DNA of 54,067 nt from an uncultured delta proteobacterium (GTDB taxonomy: Bacteria; Myxococcota_A; Polyangia; Polyangiales; Polyangiaceae): contig CAIVJW010000313.1 in assembly GCA_903906315.1 (NCBI GenBank), forward strand, positions 1-54,067. The letters are read 5' to 3'. A program made the position numbers and the translations under genes. The notes under the pieces were generated by a model. The model was not told where the DNA came from. It made no database searches and saw only the letters and a list, made by a program, of their open reading frames with translations. The stretch's first letter is position 1. The number at the start of each line of letters is the position of its first letter. Shown here in pieces: positions 1 through 7,173 of this stretch.

Positions 1-387
1 GCTCGATCGACGCTCGATCCAGCGGAGCGCGGCGTCGTAGATGAGATCGAGCGACACGCTGGCGTTCGCGTCGGGCTCGAGGCCGAGCAGGAGGGTCGCC
101 GCCGCAGCCCGGACCGCCACCTCGCGCTGCTCGGCGGGCGGCAGCGAGTAGCCAGGGCCCTGCCTCGCTGCCACCTCGTTCATGGCCAGGCGCAGGGCCG
201 CTTCCACCCGACGGCGCAGGGACTCGACGACCTTCGGCGCGTCGACCGACGAGGTGATCGCGAGGTCGAGCTGAGCGGCCGCGAGGTCGGTCGGCGGGTC
301 GTTCGGCGCCACGCGCACACGACGGTAGCTCACCGACCGGACGGGCGCGACCGGCGCGCGAGCGACCAGGTCGACTCCTCTGCGCAT
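1..387 (-). CDS. hypothetical protein, C-terminally cut by window edge
   Basis: An open minus-strand frame runs from an ATG at 387 to the window edge, 129 codons without a stop. It has the GC-third-position codon bias of the other genes. The protein is soluble-looking, with an Arg/Val-rich start and then a probably helical middle (ESLRRRVEAALRLAMNEV). I recognise no family. A GTG at 420 in the same frame is an alternative start, and neither start has a strong ribosome site. No function is proposed. Confidence 0.5.
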   Translation of the reverse strand, partial: MRRGVDLVARAPVAPVRSVSYRRVRVAPNDPPTDLAAAQLDLAITSSVDAPKVVESLRRRVEAALRLAMNEVAARQGPGYSLPPAEQREVAVRAAAATLLLGLEPDANASVSLDLIYDAALRWIERRSS

Positions 388-508
388 CCGGCGCGTCCGC
401 CACGGACCTCGCGCCGTCACGGCCGAGGCGGGCGGGCGCGGCCCCTCGCCGGCCACGGGGGCCGAGCGGGCGTTGCGAGTGGTGCGATCATGCGCATGCT
501 CGCACCAC

Positions 509-955
509 ATGGCGAAGCCCAAGCGAGTCCGGTCCCAGGTGGGTGAGCGGCGTGCCTACGACGTCGCGTCCTCGGCCCCGAAGGCGACGACGTACTGCGT
601 GCTGTGCGGGTGCGGCGTCCCGCTCGAGCGCTTCCTCGAGGGGCACACCTACGGAGTGCCATCGGTGCCCGCCGCCGACGGCTCGTGGCCGCCGTGGGCG
701 CCCTACCCCCCGATCGTGCTCGCGAAGCGCCGGTGGCCGCGGAAGCCGACCGGCGAGCGCGGGTTCTACTGGGAGCCGCTGACGAAGCGCGAGGCGGCCG
801 AGGCGTTCCCCGACGCGCCGACGGCGCTGCGCGTGACGACGACTGCGCGGATGATCGAGTGGCTGGAGCGCTTCGGGATGATGCCGGATGGGCGCGGGGT
901 GCGGGCGGTGGCGGTGGCGGCGGCCGATGGGGCGGCTGCGGGGCGGCCGAGATAG
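509..955 (+). CDS. hypothetical protein with Cys-rich N-terminal motif
   Basis: The frame encodes about 148 residues from the ATG at 509; it stays open upstream to a TTG at 473. The protein begins MAKPKRVRSQ and has a C-x2-C-x-C cluster near residue 35, possibly metal-binding. A Pro/Trp-rich middle follows (SWPPWAPYPP), then a basic segment and a helical C-terminus ending in an Ala/Gly-rich tail. I recognise no family. It lies head-to-head with the edge gene, and the region downstream carries the TGTCAC array. Confidence is moderate because this stretch also has long frames on the other strand. Confidence 0.45.
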   Translation: MAKPKRVRSQVGERRAYDVASSAPKATTYCVLCGCGVPLERFLEGHTYGVPSVPAADGSWPPWAPYPPIVLAKRRWPRKPTGERGFYWEPLTKREAAEAFPDAPTALRVTTTARMIEWLERFGMMPDGRGVRAVAVAAADGAAAGRPR

Positions 956-996
956 CGGCAGGTCACACGGAGCATGGCCGGGGGGAGCCGCCTGCC

Positions 997-1027
997 GCGA
1001 GCGCTCGACCCGTCCTCGGCTCCCGCC
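997..1027. repeat. 31-bp direct repeat, copy 1
   Basis: This 31-bp segment recurs at 2095-2125 with 28 of 31 bases identical. A second shared word of about 16 bases (1052-1067 and 2277-2292) lies about 25 bp after this copy, but about 150 bp after the other. Both copies are outside confident genes, so this looks like an interspersed non-coding repeat of the host genome. Confidence 0.5.
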
Positions 1028-1086
1028 ACCGCGCGGAAGAAGACGCCGCGCGCTACGCACGGCCCCTGCGAGGTGGTGCTCGCCCC

Positions 1087-1134
1087 CGATGTCACGCCCG
1101 ATGTCACACCCGATGTCACGCCCGATGTCACGCC
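1087..1134. repeat. four tandem 12-bp repeats containing TGTCAC
   Basis: Four exact-length 12-bp units sit head to tail, each with the core CGATGTCAC; only the second unit has one base different. They are the densest part of a wider TGTCAC array. The 12-bp period is a multiple of three, so one frame reads a Pro-Asp-Val-Thr repeat, but the outlying copies of the motif fall in other frames. The signal therefore looks nucleotide-level. Confidence 0.85.
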
Positions 1135-1312
1135 CTGGTTGGCCGTGACAACGGTGCACGCGGACGAGGTGTGCGTCGCTCGCGAGAACGTCGAACGATG
1201 TCACGGCGGTTGTCACGGGGCTCTGGCCGAATCCGACAGCCATTCAGGGGCTTACGGAGCGGGTCCCTCTGCGGATGTCACGCCGGATGTCACACGGTCC
1301 TCCCGCGTGACA
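1087..1312. promoter_or_regulatory. array of ten TGTCAC/GTGACA sites (iteron-like)
   Basis: TGTCAC occurs at 1090, 1102, 1114, 1126, 1199, 1211, 1276 and 1288, and the reverse complement GTGACA at 1145 and 1307. Chance would give far less than one in 226 bp. Two sites form inverted pairs: TGTCACG at 1126 with CGTGACA at 1144, and 1288 with 1307. The array lies between two genes that both point towards it (509-955 plus, 1542-2015 minus), so it is not an obvious promoter. It may bind a sequence-specific protein, such as an iteron-type or partition-type factor. The function is inferred only from the pattern. The rest of 956-1541 holds no gene I trust. Confidence 0.55.
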
Positions 1313-1541
1313 ACGTGGCGCCCGACGCGGCGGCGGGGCTCCGCCGGGCAGGCTGCGTGGGTGGCGACATCGGTCGGTTGAAGGCGCGCGGCGCGGCGGG
1401 CGACGCGCGCCCGGTGAGGGACGCAGCGCGAGACCGCCGGACACGGCGGCGATCGCGCACCGCGCGGGCGCGCGCCGAGGGAGGACGCGCCACGACAGCC
1501 GCTGTCGACGGTTCGGTCGACCGCAACCGGAGCAGGAGCGG

Positions 1542-2015
1542 TCACACGAGGTCGAGCCGCCGGACGAGGACGTACGCCTCGAGCACGGCGCAGCCGCCGG
1601 CCACCGCCAGCCACATTGCGGCGTCGCGCGGCCGCTTCAGCGGGACGCAGGTGCCGCAGATCGGACACTGGAGACGCGGACCGCGCGGGTTGGTGAGGGC
1701 GAACACCACCTCCATGAAGACGGTGTAGTAGCCGGCGCTCGACGGCTCGTGCACCGTCATCGTCGACGCGCACCTCGGACACCGACGGTTCCACCAGGCG
1801 ACGAGGGCGAGGAGCGACGCGAGGCCGGCCGCCGCGCCCCACGCGACCGTGAACGCGTCCCAGAGCCGCTCGCGCGGGACGGGGACCGCGGAGTCGACCG
1901 TGGCGCGGAGGAACCCGCAGCCCGACGCGGCGACGAGCGGCCCCACGACGAGCGGAGCCACGGCCAACAGGAGGAAGCCCAACAGGTCGCTGTGCTTTCC
2001 GTTCGACGACGACAT
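1542..2015 (-). CDS. small membrane protein with zinc-ribbon
   Basis: 157 residues. The start at 2015 is chosen because AAGGAGGTGAG lies just upstream; the frame runs further but without that signal. The N-terminal half has two hydrophobic stretches (about residues 12-32 and 55-75). Between the second and a last hydrophobic helix lie CPRC and CPIC pairs, probably one zinc ribbon (about residues 80-122). A third hydrophobic segment near the C-terminus ends in a basic tail. It is probably an inner-membrane protein with a cytoplasmic metal-binding loop. I do not recognise the family. The next gene upstream (2703) points the same way, 260 bp away. Confidence 0.7.
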   Translation of the reverse strand: MSSSNGKHSDLLGFLLLAVAPLVVGPLVAASGCGFLRATVDSAVPVPRERLWDAFTVAWGAAAGLASLLALVAWWNRRCPRCASTMTVHEPSSAGYYTVFMEVVFALTNPRGPRLQCPICGTCVPLKRPRDAAMWLAVAGGCAVLEAYVLVRRLDLV

Positions 2016-2094
2016 GACCCTCACCTCCTTGGCTCGTCGAGCGCCGTGCCGCGGCCGACGCGAGCGGCGTCGACGGCGGCTCCAGCTGCGTGGC

Positions 2095-2125
2095 GCGAGC
2101 GTTCGACCCGTCCTCAGCTCGCGCC
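2095..2125. repeat. 31-bp direct repeat, copy 2
   Basis: Partner of the 997-1027 copy (28 of 31 identical). It lies in the gap between the starts/stops of two minus-strand genes. The rest of 2016-2277 holds no gene I can support. Confidence 0.5.
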
Positions 2126-2277
2126 GAACGCCGAGTAGCGAGCGAGGACACGCTCGCTCGCGACGTTCAGGCTCCCCGCCCCGTCCAGCACCGGGACGAC
2201 CATCACCTCCGAGAGCGCCTTGCGATGACGACCCGACGCCGGGCGAACTGACGCCCGCCCGGCGTTCTGTGTGGTGG

Positions 2278-2703
2278 CTACGCACGGCCCCTCGACGCCG
2301 AGAGGCGCGACGGGTCGGGGAAGCTCGACCGCAGCGCCGCCGGCCCACCGCAGCGCGCGTCGCGGATGCGGTGGCGGCGCTCCCGCGGCGCGACGCAGGC
2401 GGACTCGAACAGCACCCGGCTGGTCACCGGACCGTTCGCGACCACGACGACGGCACCGCCGACGAGCGCGCCGAACTGCACGAACGGCCCGTCGTCCCGA
2501 CCACTCCGCGGCTTCTCGGCCAGCCGCGGCCACGCCGGGGCGACGAGCGCCGAGGCGCGGTCGAAGGACGGGATGTACAGCTTGCCGACACGGCGGACCG
2601 TGCCGACGCGGTGCCACGGGTTCACTCCCCCGTCGCGGAGCCGCGCCATGAGCGGAACGTCCCCGAGCGCCGGCACCGCCGAACGAACGACCTTGATTTT
2701 CAT
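2278..2703 (-). CDS. hypothetical protein
   Basis: 141 residues from the ATG at 2703 (MKIKVVRSAVPAL). The frame extends to 2841, but the upstream part is Pro/Arg-rich and unlike a natural N-terminus. The protein is a mix of short strands and turns, with a hydrophobic run (VQFGALVGGAVVVVANGP) near residue 80 and a basic, Cys-containing C-terminus. I recognise no domain. It is followed on the same strand by the membrane zinc-ribbon gene and preceded by a small zinc-ribbon gene, so a loose cluster is possible. Confidence 0.45.
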   Translation of the reverse strand: MKIKVVRSAVPALGDVPLMARLRDGGVNPWHRVGTVRRVGKLYIPSFDRASALVAPAWPRLAEKPRSGRDDGPFVQFGALVGGAVVVVANGPVTSRVLFESACVAPRERRHRIRDARCGGPAALRSSFPDPSRLSASRGRA

Positions 2704-2837
2704 AGAACCACCGACCGTCGCCGCCGAGGTCGCACAGCACGCACGAGCGAAGCATTCGCTCACGAGCGCCAGGCAGATCGCACCTGGCGGGCGACGGGAC
2801 GGGGGATTGGGAGGGTGGGTCAGCCGCTCATGGTCAG

Positions 2838-3140
2838 TCACTCCATAGGCCCGGATTCGAGGCCTGTCTCGTCGGATTCCGGTTCACGTGGCTCGCCGCT
2901 TCCGTCGCCGCTACGTCGCGCCGCGCGCCACCGCTGGGCGTACTCGCGATGCCAGACGCGGTAGCGCTCCGAGTCGACCTCGGACAGCTCGTTGCGACCG
3001 CCGTTCTCGCGGCGGAACACGCGTTTCCACGCGGCGCTGGGGTTGTCGAGACAGACGGCGCAGTACCGCCGACCTGACACGACCGGCTTCCGCGGCTCGC
3101 CGGCGCGGCACGCGGGGCACAGCTCGAGCTCCATCGACAT
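2838..3140 (-). CDS. small zinc-ribbon protein
   Basis: 100 residues from the ATG at 3140 (MSMELELCPACRAG). CPAC at residues 8-11 and CAVC at about 27-30 look like a zinc ribbon. A charged, probably helical middle (SERYRVWHREYAQRWRAARR) leads to an acidic tail. The family is unknown. Short one-ribbon proteins often support nucleic-acid or protein contacts, but nothing here says which. It is divergent from the gene at 3450. Confidence 0.6.
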   Translation of the reverse strand: MSMELELCPACRAGEPRKPVVSGRRYCAVCLDNPSAAWKRVFRRENGGRNELSEVDSERYRVWHREYAQRWRAARRSGDGSGEPREPESDETGLESGPME

Positions 3141-3449
3141 CGTCGCACCCTCGTCACGCGCGGCGGGCGGACGTCGCCCGGCGAGCAGTGACCGACGAGT
3201 GCGAGGGGACGGGGCGCTACATGGGGCGACGAACGTGCGTCGCCCGGTGGCGACGTGCAAGGGGGCGCAAGCGACGCGGCTCCCATCTCGCCGACAGCGC
3301 TCCAGCGCTGCACGTCCTCCGCGAGCGTCTGGTCGAGCTCGCGCCGGCCGTGGGGAGGCGACCGTCCCCGATCTCTCGCTCGAGGTCAGACACGCCGGCG
3401 ACGAGCGTCCAAGCAGCGGGCGCCCCCGGCGCCGAGAAGGGACGAGGAG
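3141..3449. other. divergent intergenic region
   Basis: These 309 bases separate the divergent genes starting at 3140 and 3450 and should hold their promoters. I see no convincing -35/-10 pair, hairpin or repeat. The only clear signal is the purine-rich ribosome site (GAAGGGACGAGGAG) before 3450. Confidence 0.5.
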
Positions 3450-4301
3450 ATGGACTGGAAGAAGCTCGCCACGTCGGCGATCACGAACCCCGCCGTGCAG
3501 GAGGCCGCGTTGCGTGTGGCCGACGAGGTCGTCAGGCTCCGCGCCCCCGGGGAGCCCGGCGCCGACGCGCCCCCCGGGCTCGACGCCCCCGCGCGCCCGA
3601 GCTTGGCCATCGCGCTCCGCGACGCCGTGAAGAGCGTGGCGGCCGACGCCGTGGCGAAGAAGGCGGCCGAGTGGATGCCCGGCCACGAGGACGACGCGAT
3701 GGCGACGTGGGTCGAGACCCTGCACCGCGGCGAGCTGCTCGTCCCGTACGCCGCCCTGCGGGGTGCGATCGAGGCGACGACGCCCGAGGAGCTCCACATC
3801 GAGGGCGTCCGCCGCGACGGAGCGCTGCTGGTCGTCGACGCGAGAGCCCGCCGAGCCGGCGCCGACCTCCGGGTCGACGTGCGTGTCGAGCCCCGTGGGG
3901 TCGCGATCGGCGAGCGCATCGAGATCGGGTTGCGAGTCACCGACGCGACCCTCTCGGGCGACGGTGTCTACGACCGCGTGGTCGCCGCCGTGGCCGCGAC
4001 CATCTGCCAGTTCGCGTGGGGCGGCGTCGCCGGCGCGGTCGACCGGACGCTGATCACGGCGTGCTCGCTCCGGAAGGAAGGAGACGTGGTCTGGGTCGAC
4101 GTCACGTCGGCCCCCGCGCCGGCGCGCGCGCTCTCGCTCGTGAAGGCGGCGACGGGCCTCGCCCCCAACTTCGGCGCGCTGATGACGTGCAGCGAAGCGC
4201 GGGTCACGGACGATGGCGTGGTGCTCACCCTGAGCGCGGGGGCGGTGGGCGAGGTGGTGCTCGCCGGCGCGGCCAAGCTGCGGGCGTTGCGGGCGCGGTG
4301 A
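3450..4301 (+). CDS. hypothetical protein, lipid-binding-like beta/alpha
   Basis: 283 residues. The ATG at 3450 is preceded by AGGAG at a short distance. An amphipathic N-terminal helix (MDWKKLATSAITNPAVQEAAL) is followed by a Pro/Ala-rich linker (about residues 30-50), a helical segment, and a C-terminal half of alternating beta strands. Examples are the repeated GALLVVDARA and DLRVDVRVEP type segments and the hydrophobic run VAAVAATICQFAWGGVAGAV. I cannot assign a family. It has no signal peptide and no clear transmembrane helix. It stands alone, with a 500-bp gap after it. Confidence 0.65.
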   Translation: MDWKKLATSAITNPAVQEAALRVADEVVRLRAPGEPGADAPPGLDAPARPSLAIALRDAVKSVAADAVAKKAAEWMPGHEDDAMATWVETLHRGELLVPYAALRGAIEATTPEELHIEGVRRDGALLVVDARARRAGADLRVDVRVEPRGVAIGERIEIGLRVTDATLSGDGVYDRVVAAVAATICQFAWGGVAGAVDRTLITACSLRKEGDVVWVDVTSAPAPARALSLVKAATGLAPNFGALMTCSEARVTDDGVVLTLSAGAVGEVVLAGAAKLRALRAR

Positions 4302-4800
4302 CTGGACGAGGAGGAGCTTGCGAGAGCGGACGCCACGAAGGCTCAGCGCCTACCTTGACAGTCGCTTCTTGGCCAACCCGACGAGGTCAGTGGACGCTTT
4401 GGCCCAGAACAGCCCCAAAACGACGCTCCTGTCATGAGGGCGGGAGCGCGGCCGTCGACCTGGCTTGTTTGCCAGCGACGATCCCGCGGGAGTTGGACCG
4501 AACCGCGCCAAGCAGAAGGAGCGGGTTCCGATCCGCACCCGTGCGCTCGGCATCGACGACGACGACAGGCGCCTGGTGGAGCGAAGGGTCGACGACGGGC
4601 TCGTCGAGATGACCGATCGCCTGTCGACCTTGACGGCGCGGGCGAGCGGCTAACTCCACGCCCTTGGCTTCGTCAGGCAGAAAACCTGTCTCTGCGTTGA
4701 GGCGCCTGCGTGGGACAGGAGTTCCGCGGGCACGAGCACGGCAACGCATGCCGGTGTCGGCACACCGCGATCCCCTTCGCGCGCCTCGCCCTGGCGCCCG
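4302..4800. other. gene-poor gap
   Basis: About 500 bases without a confident gene and with somewhat lower GC than the neighbours. Short frames exist on both strands. The only one with protein-like content is the plus-strand fragment at 4465-4653, listed separately. Confidence 0.4.
4465..4653 (+). pseudogene. possible fragment of a ribosome-hibernation (HPF/S30AE) type protein
   Basis: A short frame contains RVPIRTRALGIDDDDRRLVE then RRVDDGL, and ends TARASG. The order (beta strand with I-R-T-R, acidic turn, helix with V-E-R-R, then a D-R-L step) resembles the first strand-helix-strand unit of YfiA/HPF-like proteins as I remember them. It stops about 45 residues in, where the family should continue. 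No start codon with a ribosome site is visible. This is a hand comparison and weak; it could be a chance frame. Confidence 0.25.
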
Positions 4801-5166
4801 GTGGGACGGCTGTGGTACTCTGCCTTCGTGATCCTCCGTGACCCTGAAGTGAAGCTCTCGCCCGAAGAGACCGCGCTCTGGAACGCCATCCTCGAGATCT
4901 CGCGCGAGTTCAACGGCTACGATCACTTTGGAGGCCTCGAGGCGTGCGCTGCCGTCGCCCGCCGCGTCGGTGGCCTCACCGACGACGGGCGCCTCGACTC
5001 CGTGACGGACGACGAGCTTCGAGGCTCGCTGTTCTTCGCGGCGCGCGCTGCGCACCACCACGGGTATCCACCGGAGGGGGCTGCGCTCCAGCGGCTCGGC
5101 AGGCAGCTCGCGCAGTTGCGGCAGCGTGATCCGGGCGGCACGCCATCGCGCCACGGGGGGGTTTGA
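4801..5166 (+). CDS. hypothetical protein, coupled to UDG-fold gene
   Basis: Up to 121 residues. The frame opens with GTG at 4801, but a second GTG at 4828 (VILRDPEVKLSPEE) begins a more natural protein of 112 residues. Neither start has a strong ribosome site. It is helical, with an acidic middle (GGLTDDGRLDSVTDDELRGS) and a C-terminal helix rich in Gln/Leu/Arg. Its stop overlaps the next start as TGATG, so the two genes are translationally coupled and probably work together. I recognise no family. Confidence 0.6.
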   Translation: MGRLWYSAFVILRDPEVKLSPEETALWNAILEISREFNGYDHFGGLEACAAVARRVGGLTDDGRLDSVTDDELRGSLFFAARAAHHHGYPPEGAALQRLGRQLAQLRQRDPGGTPSRHGGV

Positions 5167-6260
5167 TGCCGATGCAACTCCGCCTCGACATCCTCGGCTG
5201 CAACCGCTGCTTCGAGCCGCAGGGGCGCTCCTGCACGCACCACGAGGATCTCGTCGGCGGCTACAGCCCCGGGCGCGTTCTCTTCGTGGGCGTCAACCCC
5301 CAAACCCACGACGTCCCCTTCTACCGGTCTCTCCCAGCCGCAGATTCGGCCACGAAGATGCTGCTCGGCGATCACCTGTTCAGGATCTTCGCTGGCGCGC
5401 AAGCGCCTCCGACCCTTGCATCGATGCGGCTCGACCAGCACCCCGGGCGCGCCTGGGCCAAGCGGCTCGCGGCCTGCCTCGGGATTTCCATGAGGCAGCT
5501 TGCAGAGGGCGTCAGCGCGGTCGACGCGTACAAGCACGCGACCCCCAACCAGGCGACGCTGGAGAACGATCGAGCTTGGCCGGGCATCCAGGCAGAGTGC
5601 CCGACCTGGCTCGAGAGACAGATTGCGGCGGTTCGACCGCCGCTCGTCGTGATCTCGGGTCACCGGGGGCGGCAGTTCGCCCGCGACAGGCTGTCGCTGC
5701 CGAATGCACGACAACTCGCGCGGAGAAGCATGGGCAACCTGCATGGCCGGGTCGTCCGAGCATCCCTCGGGGGCATGCCATTCGACGTGCTCTTCACCTA
5801 CGCCGTTTCGGGCCACACCGTGCAAGCGTGGGCAAGCCATCCCCGCACGAACGAGGTCCGGGCTCGTGTCCGAAGAGCGGTCGACGGAGGCGCGGTTCTG
5901 GACCCGGTCACGGCCGGCGCCAATCCGCCCTTGCTCTACCTCGTGGAGTCGGAGCACGACGTCTTTGAGCATGACGGAGCACCGTCGTTCGGCGTGGGCG
6001 CGAAGGGATGCCGGCCGGGGATCTACCTCCACCGCCTTGCGCTTCGCGATGAGGTGGTCGAACTCGTGAACCGCTCGCCCTTCGGCGGTCGCGGCGGTCG
6101 CAAGTACGGCCCCGACCGTGCCTGGTACGTTGCCACCTCACCCCGAGCGCACTGGGCCGGGACGACCCCGCGGGCAAGCGCGGCCCTGCGGGACGGTCGC
6201 ATGCAGCCGATGAGCGCCGACGCGGTTGAACAGACTCGCGCGGGAGGGCGGACGGCATGA
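5166..6260 (+). CDS. uracil-DNA glycosylase superfamily-like protein
   Basis: 364 residues from the ATG at 5166, which overlaps the preceding stop. An N-terminal C-x2-C pair (LGCNRC) and a CTHH segment are followed by VLFVGVNPQTHDVPFY at about residues 37-52. This matches motif 1 of the UDG fold (G-x-N/D-P then an aromatic). A central LVVISGHRG strand and ASHPR at about residue 223 resemble the later HP motif. The C-terminal 110 residues form an extra domain. By fold it could excise a damaged base or act as a non-catalytic relative, since some UDG-like proteins sit in defence loci. The substrate cannot be read from sequence. Confidence rests on two motifs. Confidence 0.55.
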   Translation: MPMQLRLDILGCNRCFEPQGRSCTHHEDLVGGYSPGRVLFVGVNPQTHDVPFYRSLPAADSATKMLLGDHLFRIFAGAQAPPTLASMRLDQHPGRAWAKRLAACLGISMRQLAEGVSAVDAYKHATPNQATLENDRAWPGIQAECPTWLERQIAAVRPPLVVISGHRGRQFARDRLSLPNARQLARRSMGNLHGRVVRASLGGMPFDVLFTYAVSGHTVQAWASHPRTNEVRARVRRAVDGGAVLDPVTAGANPPLLYLVESEHDVFEHDGAPSFGVGAKGCRPGIYLHRLALRDEVVELVNRSPFGGRGGRKYGPDRAWYVATSPRAHWAGTTPRASAALRDGRMQPMSADAVEQTRAGGRTA

Positions 6261-6457
6261 TTGGTCCTCCGCGGAGGGGCGTCCCCGCTGCTATCTCGAG
6301 GTCGCGCCGATTCACCGATGCCTGTCACCATCGCGAAGAGGAAATGGCTTGCCAGATTGGCTCGCCTGGGGCCGGCAAGAGCCGCGTTCTTGGGAGCGCG
6401 ACTCGACGCTTCATCATCGTACCTTAGAGCAACGGCGGCTCGTCCAAGGAGGCATAC

Positions 6458-7048
6458 ATGGGCTTGTTCGGATTTGGGTCGAAGAAGATTGAAGGGATAG
6501 ACACCCCTCACACTGCGATCATGGTTGCCGGCCACATGATACTGTACGCGCTGCCGTACCCTAAGACTGGTGCACCGAGGGCCGAGCAAGAACGCTTCCA
6601 GCGGGCGTCGTCGTATTCGAAGATCCTGATCGGCGAACTCGCGTCAAGAGGCGCGTATGTCCTTGACGACGATGCCGACTGCTATCGGGACGCACAGGGT
6701 CGGAATGTGCCCGAGTCCGCCGTCGCCGCAAGCGTCAGTGCAGCAATGCGCGTTCTGCGAGATCACGGCGGCTCACCTGCCGAACCGATGGATGTCAAGG
6801 CGTTGGCCAAGTCGATTGCGGCCGTTGTGAACGATGAAGACAATCATCGCAAGGCGACCCTCGCCTGCGCGCTTGCCGTGGCGAGGGTAACCCGACCCAA
6901 CAGTCCAGCCCAAGAAGAACGGTTGAGTGCCCTCTGCCGCGCTCTCCGAGTCGAGGAAAGTGATCGCGACTGGGTCGAGCGAGAGCTTGAGAAGCACTGG
7001 GACGAGATCGACGAAATCGTGTCGACGCGCTTGCGCGATGGCGACTAG
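6458..7048 (+). CDS. TerB-like helical protein, lower-GC gene
   Basis: 196 residues. AAGGAGGCATAC precedes the ATG at 6458. The start MGLFGFGSKK is followed by a largely helical protein. The C-terminal half (KATLACALAVARV, then EERLSALCRALRVEESDRDW) resembles the TerB/DUF533-type acidic helical repeat found with tellurite and stress-response loci. No membrane segment is visible. Codon use is clearly less GC-biased than in the neighbours, which suggests recent acquisition. It is monocistronic: 197 bp from the gene before it and convergent with the target-like gene after it. The TerB match is by pattern only. Confidence 0.6.
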   Translation: MGLFGFGSKKIEGIDTPHTAIMVAGHMILYALPYPKTGAPRAEQERFQRASSYSKILIGELASRGAYVLDDDADCYRDAQGRNVPESAVAASVSAAMRVLRDHGGSPAEPMDVKALAKSIAAVVNDEDNHRKATLACALAVARVTRPNSPAQEERLSALCRALRVEESDRDWVERELEKHWDEIDEIVSTRLRDGD

Positions 7049-7173
7049 CTGTCAGGGTAGCCTCTCCACGCCCCTTCCATGCTCGGCGTTGGCAGCCGCC
7101 TCTTAGCCGCCGTAGCAGTCATGCACTACTCGGACGAGCACAGAAGCTGTTGCCCACACCGCACCTTGTCCGC

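Noticed and set aside
1087-1134. CRISPR array
   Set aside because: Units are 12 bp and abut each other without spacers; no cas genes are near.
974-1381. Gene encoding a Pro-Asp-Val-Thr repeat protein
   Set aside because: The repeat exists at nucleotide level in several frames and both orientations, the flanking translation is not protein-like, and there is no ribosome site.
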